From assembly GCA_020698575.1 (NCBI GenBank), contig CM036247.1:28124431-28188430 (forward strand): a stretch of 64,000 nt of DNA, given 5' to 3'. Below the pieces are notes generated by a model, which saw only the letters and a program-made list of their open reading frames with translations, was not told the DNA's origin and did not search any database. Of this stretch, positions 12,100-22,872 are shown piece after piece. The stretch is from Bostrychus sinensis (taxonomy: Eukaryota; Chordata; Actinopteri; Gobiiformes; Eleotridae). A program made the position numbers and the translations under genes. Every line of letters begins with the position of its first letter. Within the stretch, counting starts at the first letter, position 1.

Positions 12100-12492
12100 T
12101 CACCTTTTTTCAAACTGCAATACGACAGCGCCCTCTTGTGTGTTGTATGTCGCATGGCAAAAAGTCCAAAGTTTAACTTCAACTACTCTCAAATATTTAT
12201 TGCTACGTTTTTATCTACACAACATAACGTAGCTTTAAAAAATAAATTATACAAAATACATTTTAATTGCAGTCACCAACACTAACCTGACCTGCTGAAA
12301 TGTTGCGTGGCGAATCTGCGGAGGAGAATCACAAACTATTTGCTCTGAACCGTGCAGGAACCCACGTGTCCCACAGTACTAGGACAGCGCTGAGCGACAG
12401 AGAGGACTGGGCTCAGAGCAGATCAGAAATACCTTCGACAAACGGTTCTGGGTTGTTATATTTATCAGTAATCTTCGGAGACCTTAGTTAAA
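12100..12492 (+). promoter_or_regulatory. utp11: utp11 promoter and 5' leader region
   Basis: Directly upstream of the utp11 start codon, with rising CpG content from about 12300. A CTCF-like core on the minus strand lies at 12128-12140 (reads AGAGGGCGC in reverse complement). If transcription starts left of 12300, the leader contains an upstream ORF from ATG 12300 to TAA 12489-12491. No TATA box is evident and the start site cannot be fixed by eye. Confidence 0.5.
12300..12491 (+). other. Possible upstream ORF, 63 codons, ending one base before the utp11 ATG
   Basis: Starts with a true ATG at 12300-12302 and stops TAA at 12489-12491. One A separates this stop from the utp11 ATG at 12493. 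The peptide has no recognised domain. Whether it is transcribed depends on the start site, which is unknown. Confidence 0.3.
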
Positions 12493-14450
12493 ATGTCCTC
12501 TTTTAGGAAAGCGTTGAAATCCCGACAGAGAAACCACCATGAACGATCTCAGGTTTGTTGTTGGTTAGCATGTTAGCTCTTCTGTTAGCCAGCTGGGTTG
12601 TTTTGAATGAAGAGTGGAATGTGTATTGATATCCAAAATAAGCTGTACAATGTCTAAACATTTTTTCCTAATAGCCGGGTTTCAGAAAACAACTGGGACT
12701 GTTGGAGAAAAAGAAAGACTACAAACTGCGAGCAGAGTAAGTTAAATTAAAGATAAAGTTCAGAAGACTGTTTTACTCACAGGTGTAGTAAAAACACACT
12801 GCTTCAGTAATACAGTATAGATCTCGTGGGTCATAAATAAAGTTAGCCGTTACCATACAGTGAAACAGTACGAGACAATTTAGAAATTTGGCTAGTTAGA
12901 CAATTAGAAAATACAGGTATGTACTGTCATTTTACATTGAATAAATGTTTATTGTAAACTGATGTTCAATTCAGACATGTGTCAAACATGGTGTATATCA
13001 AACACCAGGCATAGGATACAACATTAATATGAATCAAATAATGTCATGATAAAATAATTTTGAAGGAAACAAAGTTTAAGCACTTTTAAGTTTATACAAA
13101 AAATATGAAACCTTTAAAAGTTATGTAATAAACTACCTCTTAAAAGATATTGTGCATATAATCAAAACAAGTCAAACTCAAAAACAAATGAGGCTCTTCG
13201 CTGCCAGGTGCACACACAGAAAGTTTGTCTATAAGACATCAGTTTAATTTATGTTAAAAATGGTAAACAAGACAAGGAAGTCAATGTGAGCAAGTTTGCC
13301 TTAGACTGAAGATCTACTAGAAAAGCTAACTGTGTATCTTTTGCCCTTCAGTGACTACCACAAGAAACAAAACACACTTGCTGCTTTGCGAAAGAAAGCT
13401 TTGGACAAGAATCCAGATGAATTCTACTTTAAAATGATCAACTCCCAGCTACAGGTGAGACAAACATTTTTAGACTTTTTCACCCAATACTGTTGATGAT
13501 CCATTTACCATTAAATATGTGCTTATGTTGTGGCAGGATGGAGAACACGTAGCAAAGAAATCCCCTCAGGAGGAGATGACAGAGGAGCAAAAGAAGATGA
13601 TGCGGACTCAGGACATTAAGTATATAGAAATGAAGAGAGTTGCAGAGGCTAAAGTAAGCTTTTATTTACGTAGCAAATTCTTATCAGCATATCTTTCATC
13701 ATATTCTTTTCATTTGCTTCTCATCAAACTGCATATATTTGCTTTCAGAAAATTGAGAGGTTAAAAGGAGAGCTTCATCTTTTAGAGGCAGCCAACAAAC
13801 CGAAGAACAAGCACACATTCTTTGTTGACTCGAAGAAAGAAGGTACATATTGTAGTTTTTTGTATCAAGAGTTGATGGTTGGCTATATAACTATCTGACA
13901 ATCACACATTGTACTACTGAAAATTTAAGCTTTTTTTTGAATATGATGTCTTTGTCTTCCTTTAGTGCAATCATTTGACTTAGCAACCCACCTTAACACA
14001 ATGCCTGAGCTGGTGGACAGAGTTTTCAACAGACCAACTATAGAAACCTTGAGTACAAAGCGCATCCAGGGAGCTGTAGATCCTCAAAGTGTGGAGGTTT
14101 GTACTAAAACAACGTACGACGTTTTAGCAGCTATTGCACATTATTATGCACAGTATTTATATGTCTTCTCATTTGTACCTGTAGAAGCTAAGTAAGCAAC
14201 GAAGACACCAGTACAAAATCCTTTCCCAAAGGATTGACAGAGAAAAGAAGATGTTTGTTATTAGTGAAAAAATTCAGAGCCGCAAAGACCTGCAGGTAAG
14301 GAAAAACTTTTGATTTACAAAAATGACTCAGAATTTTACTACAATATACTGTTCCTTTTCTTTCAGGATAAAAGAAAGAAGGTGAAGGTAAAGAATGAGA
14401 CGAAAGATTCTGCAGCTGTTTACAAGTTTGAAGCTAAGAGGCAACGGTGA
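12493..14450 (+). CDS. utp11: UTP11, SSU processome component (complete gene, 8 coding exons)
   Basis: Utp11 is a nucleolar U3 snoRNP-associated protein of the small-subunit processome, needed for early pre-18S rRNA processing. Exons: 12493-12552, 12675-12736, 13352-13454, 13537-13653, 13749-13842, 13966-14096, 14185-14295 and 14367-14450. All introns are GT-AG and phases are consistent (0, 2, 0, 0, 1, 0, 0). The sum is 762 nt, 253 aa plus stop, the usual vertebrate length. Recognised family stretches: MSSFRKALKSRQR at the N-terminus, GLLEKKKDYKLRADDY across exons 2/3, KALDKNPDEFYFKM in exon 3, KHTFFVDSKKE in exon 5, ELVDRVFNRP in exon 6, and a lysine-rich C-terminus. The protein is highly basic and charged, with no membrane segment. 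The start ATG is fixed by the conserved N-terminus. No frame break or missing exon is seen, so the gene should be functional. Confidence 0.97.
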
Positions 14451-14589
14451 GGAAACAAATAGAAAATGAATCCATCAACATCAACTATATTATTGTAATT
14501 TGCAGCAGCTTTTGAATTTGCCCAAGAAAGGGGATGATGATAGAGTATATCTGTATTTGTACATATTTATTGACAGTTGGTTTTCTTGA

Positions 14590-14595
14590 AATAAA
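14590..14595 (+). terminator. utp11: utp11 polyadenylation signal AATAAA
   Basis: First canonical AATAAA after the stop codon, about 140 nt downstream. It implies a short 3' UTR. Confidence 0.8.
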
Positions 14596-14610
14596 AAGGA
14601 ATTGAAATGT

Positions 14611-16023
14611 TTTTATTACTTTATTTTATGGTTGTGAAGGTTGTGTGGTAAGACTGCTTGTGTTTTGTCATAAAGCCAGCAGGTGGCATTAGTGTTCCAT
14701 ATGTCACTGTAAAAATTCCTCAGACTGAAGTGAAAAGTATTCAAAAAAAAAAAAAAAACATGATCAGGAACATACATTATTAAATAATGTCTTTAAAACA
14801 TAATGAGAAATTATAATTTTCATACATTAAATTATTTGGCTGTACCGTTACTAGGATCAGGGTTATTCAGTTACAGTAAAAGTACCAAAGCTACTTTAGT
14901 GTGGTTCTATTGAACTCTATTGCTGACACGTTTGAAATAGGCATACAAAATTTATTTGATTTATTAGGCATTGATTTTCATCTTGTGGGTTAGAATCCAG
15001 AAATGGGTTAAAGAGTGTTTGAATATACAGTAGTTTCAAACAAATTTTAAAATACATTAGCCATAAAGGTCAGTGAAATAATTTAGAGAGATTCTTAGAT
15101 TTATATGAGTCACAACAAAAATAATCTGATATAATTTTGTCATAATAATACTGCAGTCTGCTGTAAAAACACTGGATTTTGTTTGTTCAAATACAGCACA
15201 GATATGGAGAGAAAGGTTCAGCTCAGCCTCCACATCCATGGAAGGACACTCTTTTGTGAGGTGCATCCTTCAAAGACACAGCCCTTGACTTATTCTGAAG
15301 ATCACATTTAGTTTGCACAACAGACTGTATTCTTCACTGCCATTTCACAGCCAACAGAACGGACACAGCTGTAGCTGCTAACACCCATCAAAAATGTAGA
15401 TTCAAGACCCCAACTAAATTCTATATGGTTTGTCATTTAACTGTTCAGTGAAGTTATTTTATTGTGCCAAGAATATCTAGTCATGTACAGGTAGTGCTAA
15501 CTGTTGGCATAACATGACCTTAAAACAAGGCTACTTATTTATTAGTGTTTTCAAGGCTTAGTGCCAAAATACATATCTAAAATGATCGCGGCACTGAACC
15601 ATCTTGAACCAATTCTCCTTTCTGTTAAAATGTATAGTACTACTGGTCCAAAATCCTTTTGAAATAAACCTAATTGTAAGAAACTGACATGTAAATGTGT
15701 GTCACTATGACCTACCTATTTTGGAGGTCTGGCTTGTGCAGAGATTGCAACTGCTACTGCAACTCTTCCTGTGTGATGCTTTTAATAATGGCTTTACATA
15801 CTGAACCCTTTTACAGTCCTTCTTTATAAAACTAAATTACAGCAAGAGACCAAACCTACGTATATTCATGCAATTAGAAGGTAGAAATATTGGGCTGTTT
15901 TTTTTTTTTTTTACAAAAAGGCACACTGTGAAATAAGAAGGTACTTTTTCTAAAACATCCCTTCCATGCAAACAGTAAAGTAGGTTAATACATTCACTAC
16001 CACTTTGTACTGAGGAATGTGCA
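14611..16023. other. Intergenic downstream of utp11, no gene seen
   Basis: AT-rich with A and T homopolymers (about 14744-14758 and 15899-15912). A CTCF-like core CCAGCAGGTGGCA lies at 14676-14688. Confidence 0.5.
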
Positions 16024-16375
16024 TTAAAAGAGATATATTAAGCTTTTTTGTCTTTTAAAAATCTTTTTAAACCAATGTTGGTTACCTCTAGATCAGCATT
16101 CCACATTTTACAACCTTTTAACCTTTTTACTGCTTTTGAACAGAAACAGAGAAAAAAGTTGTTTACTTCTAACTTTAAATGTTTTAATGATACCATTTTA
16201 CAAAATGAAAAATAGCTGTGAGGAATCAGTGGAAACAGAGTTGCGCACCTTTTTTTGGATAGATGAATGACAGTGGATGTAGACGGCTTGTTGACTGGTC
16301 AGTTCTTTCTGGAGTAGGAGGAGGCACGGAGGGGGGCGGGGGTAACTGAATGCATTCATAATATAGTCCCTTTAA
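16024..16375 (+). mobile_element. TTAA-flanked MITE, copy B
   Basis: Bounded by TTAA (16024-16027) and TTAA (16372-16375). Left end is AAGAGATATATTAAGC and right end is ATAATATAGTCCCT. Internal words shared with copies A and C include GAGGAATCAGTGGAAACAGAG and GATGTAGACGGCTTGTTGA. No coding capacity. Confidence 0.85.
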
Positions 16376-17440
16376 ACAAAGTGGGTTTTTATTTTATTGT
16401 AAAAAATACTATTTAAGTCAAAATTTGCAATTATGAGGAAAACTGTTTATGTTGTGATAGCAGTCCTTAATCTAGGCTTTATTATAAAGATCCAATTGTT
16501 TTGCCTACACCACTTGTCAACATCAAAAGATTGTCTGCCAATAATACCATACTTCAATGAAGAATTGGTCCAGTCTTAAAATGAGTCTTAAAGTAAAAGC
16601 AGCTAGTGCTTCACATTGATGGGATCTGCCATTTAGCTCTTTTTAAAGCCAGACTCTCCCTCCCCCAGCCATCAGTCTCTGTCATAAAAATCAAAGTTAG
16701 TTAGCTCAATATACAGTATCAAAACGCTTCATAAATCCACATAACTGTACGTGCATTGGCATGTAGAGAGCTCCACTAGCCCGTACCAAGTGTAAGTGTA
16801 ATTACTACTTTCATCTTATAGTGTGTAATAGACTGAAGACCCAGCACCCAACAGCAGCACTGACCCAGGCCTGATCGATCACTGAGGTGGCAGCCGCTTC
16901 ATAAACAGGACCCATCCATCAGCCTGTCCCGGGAGCCTGCTGGAGGGACGAGGAGAGACGAGAGCCAGCCGAGAAATGTCACCCCGCCAATAGGGAGAGG
17001 TACCACAAGTCTTTGGCCCGAGCGGTGCTGACCAGAGCAAAGGTAAGCCAACAGCCGGACAGGTCAAAATGAGGGAAGAGTAATGGTCAGTGTTCACTTG
17101 GGCCACTTAGACCAATTCAAAACTCAATATAAAGTGAAATGCAAGAAAGTCCAGGTATGTAAATGTGGTGGAAAATTGATATAGAGGTTGTGGATGTATC
17201 TGCCAGCCAATAGGTAAGCGAAAAAGGGAAGACAGAGCCAAGGCAAGTGCATAATACAGACCAGACACACACAACAAAGCCAGTCTAGAAGTATGAAAAG
17301 TAGCAAGAAAGTACTAGTACTTTACAGTAGATGTAATTAAGAGTATACTCCACTATCCCAACAACAAAAAAGATAAAACTGGACCATTTCACAACCACAA
17401 AGTTATTATTAATAATAGTCCAAAAATGTTTGGTCTTCCA
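16376..17440. other. Intergenic with a GC-richer island
   Basis: No gene is confirmed. The island 16860-17060 stands out in base composition and ends near a plus-strand donor-like AAAG/GTAAGC at 17042/17043, so it could be an enhancer or a non-coding exon. Confidence 0.4.
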
Positions 17441-17458
17441 TAAAGACTATTATTAAAA

Positions 17459-17945
17459 GTGTCTTATAAATCAGTAGTTACATCCCTTTTTGACCAAACA
17501 GATGAGATAACAGAAGAGGAGGACAAACACATAACAAAAGCACTTCAACAATGCAAGTATCCAAAAAGGGCCATAAACAATGTAACCACCTTGTCAATTA
17601 AGCACCAAGACATACAGTACATAGGAAAAACAGGAACATTATTTAACACATGCAAGAAGGAACACAAAACAGAATACGAGAAAGAGGCAAAGAAGAGCGA
17701 TAAAGAAAAAAAAGCAGAACAAGAAAATCTGAAAACACCCATCTCAGAATACTGCAAAAGAGAAAAATATGTAATGGACTGGGACAATGCCAGAATTATC
17801 AGAACAGAGAATGACAAACAAACAAGGCAATAAAGATTCGATAAAAGAGCCCCCAGGACAGTAAACCGGGATGAGGGGGGCCTACCTGCTATCTCACACC
17901 TATGCTGTTCTGATGAAGTCGGGCTGCAGATGCAAAAACTGTATA
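17459..17945 (+). pseudogene. Penelope-like retroelement fragment (RT tail plus GIY-YIG remnant)
   Basis: An open stretch at 17459-17833 translates to KHITKALQQCKYPKRAI, matching the region after the reverse transcriptase of Penelope-like elements (consensus 'H...AL..CGYP.WA'). Next comes YIGKTGTLFNTCKKEHKTE, the GIY-YIG endonuclease core, then YVMDWDNARII. In a shifted frame after the stop, RAPRTVNRDEGG at 17848 onward is the usual C-terminal motif. The linker between RT and GIY-YIG is much shorter than normal, implying an internal deletion. With that frameshift and no ATG at the start of the open frame, the copy is dead. RT catalytic motifs are absent from the window, so it is also 5'-truncated. 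Confidence 0.85.
17908..17944 (+). ncRNA. Degenerate hammerhead-ribozyme-like core at the end of the Penelope fragment
   Basis: CTGATGA at 17910-17916 is the first conserved hammerhead core strand. The second strand, normally GAAAC, appears as CAAAAAC at 17933-17939, so the core is damaged. Penelope-like elements are known to carry hammerhead motifs near this position. Probably inactive. Confidence 0.35.
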
Positions 17946-20050
17946 AACTAGCTAAGACATGGCACTGTAACACCAGGTGATCCCTTCTGTGGCAGTCAAA
18001 ACATGTCAAGGTATACACACTTACATAATGGTCTGTTAATAAGAAACATCACCCCAAAGTTTCGAGCTCATTTTAAACATATAGCACTGAGTTGGGTTAG
18101 ACCCATCATTAGCCATCTTGAAATTATATCTAGAACATGACATAATTGCTTTGCCAATGTATATTTCGAACTGTTTTTCTGTTTGTAGCTAGTGCTGAAA
18201 AAGACACTTTCTGCATTATCAGAACCAACCAACCAATGGGAGCTTGATAATAAAGCCTAGATAACAGTATTAAGATTTTTTCAATATGCTATTAACCATA
18301 TATACCCCAATTTTATAATAAAGTTATGTTGTTACTATTAAGTCACATCATAAAAAAATCATAAAAATAGTATACAATCATAGTTTTATACTTGTGCATA
18401 ACAGTCAAGGCACACATTGATTAAAAGATTTATGTAAAAAAAAAAAAATCATATTTTTTGTGTGTTTTTTGCTAAAAACATTAGATACTATTACATACAC
18501 TGGCATAAAAAGGGTTAAAATTCTGAAAAATAATTACATAGTTCCTATTTATGGTCAGGGCAGAAGTTGATTCAAAGATTTATGCAAAAAAAGTAATGTA
18601 ACAAATTTAGTTAGAGAGAGTAAAGATGATAATGATAATGATAACGATGTAAGAACCACTGCAAAGGTATCAAAAGATAGAATTTGAAAAGGACACTTTT
18701 GTCCTTATTGGGGCACAAGGGTTAAGTGTTTAAGTCTGTTAGCATCATTACAAAAGTTACTCAGGTAAATGCTTACTCTTATTACTTCTCACCTGTGGTA
18801 CAAACTTGACAACAGTTGACAACAGTGACAAAATCATGATAAGTGTCACTGCTTTGCCACAAAAATATAGTCAGAAATTATAAATGTGAAAAACCGCTGT
18901 AGAGTTTTGCACACAGTTTTATTCACAGACTACTTTGGCCATAACTTAAAACATAAAATTATAACTTGTACTATAAAAATCTCTAATATTTCCATTTGGA
19001 TGTTCTCTGGTCAGAATGTAATGTACTTGTAATAGCTTTCTCCTCTTGTCCCTAAAATGGCACTTACTCCTTACTTGACATTTTCATTCAAGTCATTGCT
19101 GTCTTGGCCTCTCCATCACTGAATGACTGATTGACGTCCATTACTTCCTCTCCTCGTCCGGCCTCCTCCCACTCTTCCTGCCTCTGTGCTCCTGCGTCAC
19201 ACCAGCGAGGCAGCCTGCGTGCACTGGACCCTCGGGCGCAGCGTCCGTAAGCGGAGGGGGTGGAGGCCAGCGAGGAGAGCCCAGGGGTCAAAACACTGTG
19301 TGCGCAATTCCGGGACCCCAATCTAACCGTGAGACCCAGCACAGACAAGCCACTGTTCCTCCTCAAGATCGCCTTTCTTTTCCCCCGAGCAACAGAACTC
19401 CATAGCTGGGGCGTAGTAGTGGGCTCAAGGGTGGGCAGTGGGCGACCTCCTGATTTTAAAGATATAGACAGACATTCCTCTATTGTCAGAAAGCCCATAA
19501 TTCATTTGGCCATCCTGTCGCCCCTAACCCCAACGCTACAGCTAATGACCCCCAGGATTTGCTAAGGGACAGTCACTTTAGGAATGGGGGGTAAAGTGGT
19601 CTATGGTGGTCGCAGCTGCAGGCCATGACATTGACCCTAATATATAAGAGCTGTTTGAGTGAAAGTGGAAACTGGTTAAGAATGAATCTACTACAAAGGA
19701 CCTCTGTTGGAGAGTTAAGTTACTAGACTAGCCATAGAAAAACATTAGTAAAAAAAAAAATGGCAGTTTTTACAATAATATGGAAGTTTGCCTACTAGTT
19801 GCAAATGACAAATGGTTGAAAACAGTAATACTAATGTTTCTGCAGCTTACAAGCTTCTCTGGGTTTAGTGCAAAGACAAAAAAGATTATAAAAGTGATTC
19901 TAATGACATCAACATCTACCTTTATAGTGGTCTAATACCATAATATTTGACACTTTGCTCTTTATGTTAACATATGCCTTTGTATGATAACAGTACAAAC
20001 GTATAGGTTAATTAGCCAGCTTAACACTGGAGCAACCAGATCTGTGAAGG
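17946..20050. other. Intergenic; short internal repeats and one GC-rich island
   Basis: A diverged pair around AGATTTATG(T/C)AAAAAAA occurs at about 18400-18440 and 18553-18592, roughly 150 bases apart. A (GATAAT)n-like run is at 18626-18649. The GC-rich patch 19100-19480 has long overlapping ORFs on both strands and no domain, so it is probably regulatory. Confidence 0.4.
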
Positions 20051-20073
20051 TTTCTGAATTCTTTAGCCCTTGT

Positions 20074-20206
20074 TTTGTCCTGAGTTTAGTTCTGATTTAG
20101 TTCTAAGTGTAGTCCTGAGTTTAGACCTAGTTTATTCTTGGGTTTTATACATATTTAGTCCTTTTAGTCCTGGTTTGGTTCTGAGTTTGTACTGGACTAA
20201 ACCCAG
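20074..20206 (+). repeat. Degenerate short tandem repeat, unit about TTTAGTYCTGRG
   Basis: Eight or more imperfect units of 10-12 bases. Similar units occur at 4002-4052 and, in reverse orientation (ACTAAACCAGGA), inside the MITE near 21041-21110. Confidence 0.65.
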
Positions 20207-20854
20207 AAACCTTCCAAATGACTGCCCTGGTAGTTCTAGTTTTTCTAACAGCATGCAAACACATTGCGGCACAGAATTGATGAAACAACTAAAGCTACAA
20301 AAACAAAAGCTACAAAAACATATAATGCTATAACAGAGCTGCCAACAATTCTATGGTACACAATATTTCCTGACAAACATGAATATTCCATGGTTTTGTT
20401 TCCATTGGCCCATAGTCTACAGTACATCAAAATTCTTGTTTGGCTGTTTGTAAGTAATCAGGGCTAAAATCAAGTAAATCTAAGTATTTGAATCAGGTTT
20501 TGCCTATCGTCAGAATGAATGTGTTATTGACTTGATTTAGAATGAGAATGATAAGGCCCTGTTAATAGCAGACTGTGGTGAGCCTTAAAACAATGAAAAG
20601 TGTAAATTTACAGGCCATGAGCTGGGATGCATTTGGAGATGCCTGGAATGGTCAGAATAGTGTTGTTTTAACCCATCTAAACTCAATTTTGTATATACCA
20701 TATGGTGGGAAAATTGGGCTAACATAGAGCCACCATTTTTTTTCATATACAAAGAATTTGCAAGGACTGATTAGACTGGGCTGGATTTCCAGGAGGCAGA
20801 ACAAATGGGCACAAATGTAGCTATCGCTGCATAACTAAATAGCCTACAAGATAC

Positions 20855-21295
20855 TAGGGCTGCACGATATGGAGAAAACATGCGATATTCGATAATTATG
20901 TTGAAAATTGCGATGATATTATTGCGCTATTTGAAAATAGAGCCTACTTTTTGAACATAGTAAGTTAAATTCACTACATTTCACAAAAATGTAAGTATTT
21001 ACAAGACAAAATTGTGACAAAATCAAAACTTAACACAGACTAAACCAGGAATAAAACAAGGCTAAGCTGTGACTAAATTAATTAAATTACCACTAAAACT
21101 GGACTTTTTAAACATTTTTATTTAGTCATAACACATGTTCTTTTAAGGCTCTGGTGGAAAATGATTCTTCAGTGTAAATCTCTGTCAGATGGAAGACCAC
21201 CACATTATCGCGATATATTTAGATTCTTGCGATACGGATATTGCGTTTGCTGATATTGCAATAACGATAATTTTGCGATATATTGTGCAGCCCTA
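20855..21295 (+). mobile_element. hAT-type MITE with 11-bp perfect inverted ends and 8-bp target duplication
   Basis: Left end TAGGGCTGCACGATAT, right end ATATTGTGCAGCCCTA. Flanking octamers are CAAGATAC (20847-20854) and CTAGATAC (21296-21303), 7 of 8 matching, as expected for hAT transposition. Inner subterminal GCGATAT/ATATCGC words are also inverted. The element is 441 bp with no transposase. Confidence 0.9.
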
Positions 21296-21303
21296 CTAGA
21301 TAC

Positions 21304-22290
21304 AGATATGGCGCTTTACAAAAACTGGAGTCAACCAAAGTGCTTTACAATGTCAAAAATAGTAAATAATCCATAAGAAGAAGAAGAAGAACAGTCAATA
21401 AGACATGATAACCAATAAGGAAACAAGTACCAGAATATGCAGAACTGAGGCTCAAGCAACAATTTTTAAAAATACACAGCCAATAACAGAGTTGAACCAC
21501 TCCATAAAAGGAATTAGCTTAGGTAGGATAGATTTTGGTGAAAATATGTACAGTATTAATGAGAAAGAGTCCAGACCCACTACACTTTGCGAAAAAAGTG
21601 AATGGGTCTGGCCAGTCTATCTAAAAGGCCACTTTTACATGTCATCCAGAACAAATTCTTTACAAAGTGCACATCTGAATTCAGTGACTCCTACATCCTT
21701 TTATACACAATGTTATCTAGATGAACATAACATGCACACCCTTGCAACTGTACAGCCGTATTACACACACAAGTCACACACACACTAATTTTATGTCATC
21801 AAATGTAAAGCCCTTGTTGAAGAGAAGCTCCCATACGATTCTCAATTGTCCTGCTCCAAAGCCTTAGCTAACTGAGCCAAGGTTAAGCACGGTTAAGGAG
21901 AGGACTAATCGATCCCTCATTTAGCAGCAGCGGAGCGGGCGAGGTGGGGAGAAGAAAGAGAGGTAGCCTGGGGTCTCGGTGTCGGGAGGGCGTCTCAGAA
22001 CGACCAGGGGAGGGGGATGAGACGCAGTTTTTATCTTTATTTCTCTCCTTTAACTTGAAGCCGGGTGTCATGGGGCTTTTGAAGCAGTGGATCGAGTGGA
22101 GGGACATCGAGGGGTGGGGTGGGGGGGGTTCTCTCTATATGCCAGGGGGAAAAAAGATCTTTACAGCTTTGACAGTGGCCCTGACAAGTGTATTTTATTG
22201 TGTATTTGTGTGTGTTTGGATATGGGACGGTGTGCTGGTATTGTTTGCATGTGTGAGTGGAGAGGTTGAATGTCTGGCTCATGCACCGAG
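21304..22290. other. Intergenic; fold-back hairpin and GC-rich island
   Basis: The hairpin at 21571-21611 has CCAGACCC and GGGTCTGG arms and is a relative of 6031-6067. A purine-rich, GC-rich island follows at about 21900-22150. The overlapping ORFs in the island look compositional, not genic. Confidence 0.45.
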
Positions 22291-22420
22291 GTGAGGATCG
22301 CAGAGCCCCCTTTTTAAATTGCCTCTAATGAGCCCTGGCTTGTGAGAGGTACTTGAATTGATTAAATTTGCATGGGAGCCTAAATCATGACGGGGGCTTC
22401 ATACGTCCTGCCCCTCCACC
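22291..22420. promoter_or_regulatory. Candidate enhancer with POU octamer
   Basis: Repeat-free segment carrying ATTTGCAT (22366-22373, exact octamer in reverse orientation) beside GATTAAA and CTCTAATGAGC. Lies in the desert shared with pou3f1. Conservation cannot be tested from one sequence. Confidence 0.35.
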
Positions 22421-22460
22421 CACCCCACCTTAAGGTGCACACAGACACACACACAGTTAC

Positions 22461-22538
22461 CCCATCCCGACTCCACGTCAGACCCACAGGGGGTGTCTGT
22501 CAGCAGGGGAGGGGGCAGGACAGACCAGGGGGTGGGAC
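22461..22538 (+). repeat. GC-rich duplicated block, copy 1
   Basis: Shares CCATCCC, then TCAGACCCACAGGGG, TGTCT, GGGGGCAGGAC and AGACCAGGGGGTGGGAC with 23763-23843 in the same order. Confidence 0.8.
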
Positions 22539-22794
22539 AATGCGCGCTACTCACTACCTTTACATTAAAAGCTTAGATGCTCAGCCCTCTAACTGCATCT
22601 ATCACTTTGAGCATATATGCACAGAACTGAATTTAACTAACTTAGCTCAATGTTAATAAAGTAGGCTAATTTTGAATTCATTTATAAATATCATTGCTAA
22701 TATTAATCCTTTTTTAGCTTTTGTTTTTACTTAAAAGAGATAGTATTTAGACAGAAAATCAGGGGAGGCAGGGAAATGAGATGGTGCAAACTGT

Positions 22795-22872
22795 CCCAGC
22801 TGGTAATCAAACGCAAGCCACTGCGCTATGTAGTATGCACTCTACCAGGGGAGCCACCAGGGCGCCCCAGTC
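22795..22872 (-). mobile_element. tRNA-derived SINE head, antisense fragment
   Basis: In reverse complement it reads GGCGCCCTGGTGGCTC, then CTGGTAGAGTGCA and GCGTTTGATTACC, the A/B-box order of a common fish tRNA-SINE. Only the head is kept. Confidence 0.65.

Noticed and set aside
13519..13764. Single 81-codon ORF spanning utp11 exon 4
   Set aside because: It reads through the exon 4 donor into the intron. The spliced gene model explains it.
13965..14195. 76-codon ORF over utp11 exon 6
   Set aside because: It reads through into intron 6. Only 13966-14096 is exon.
17545..18018. 157-codon minus-strand ORF
   Set aside because: Antisense of the Penelope-like fragment. The plus strand carries the recognisable protein motifs.
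19088..19565. 136-codon minus-strand and 101-codon plus-strand ORFs
   Set aside because: Overlapping frames in a GC-rich island where stop codons are rarer. No recognisable family.
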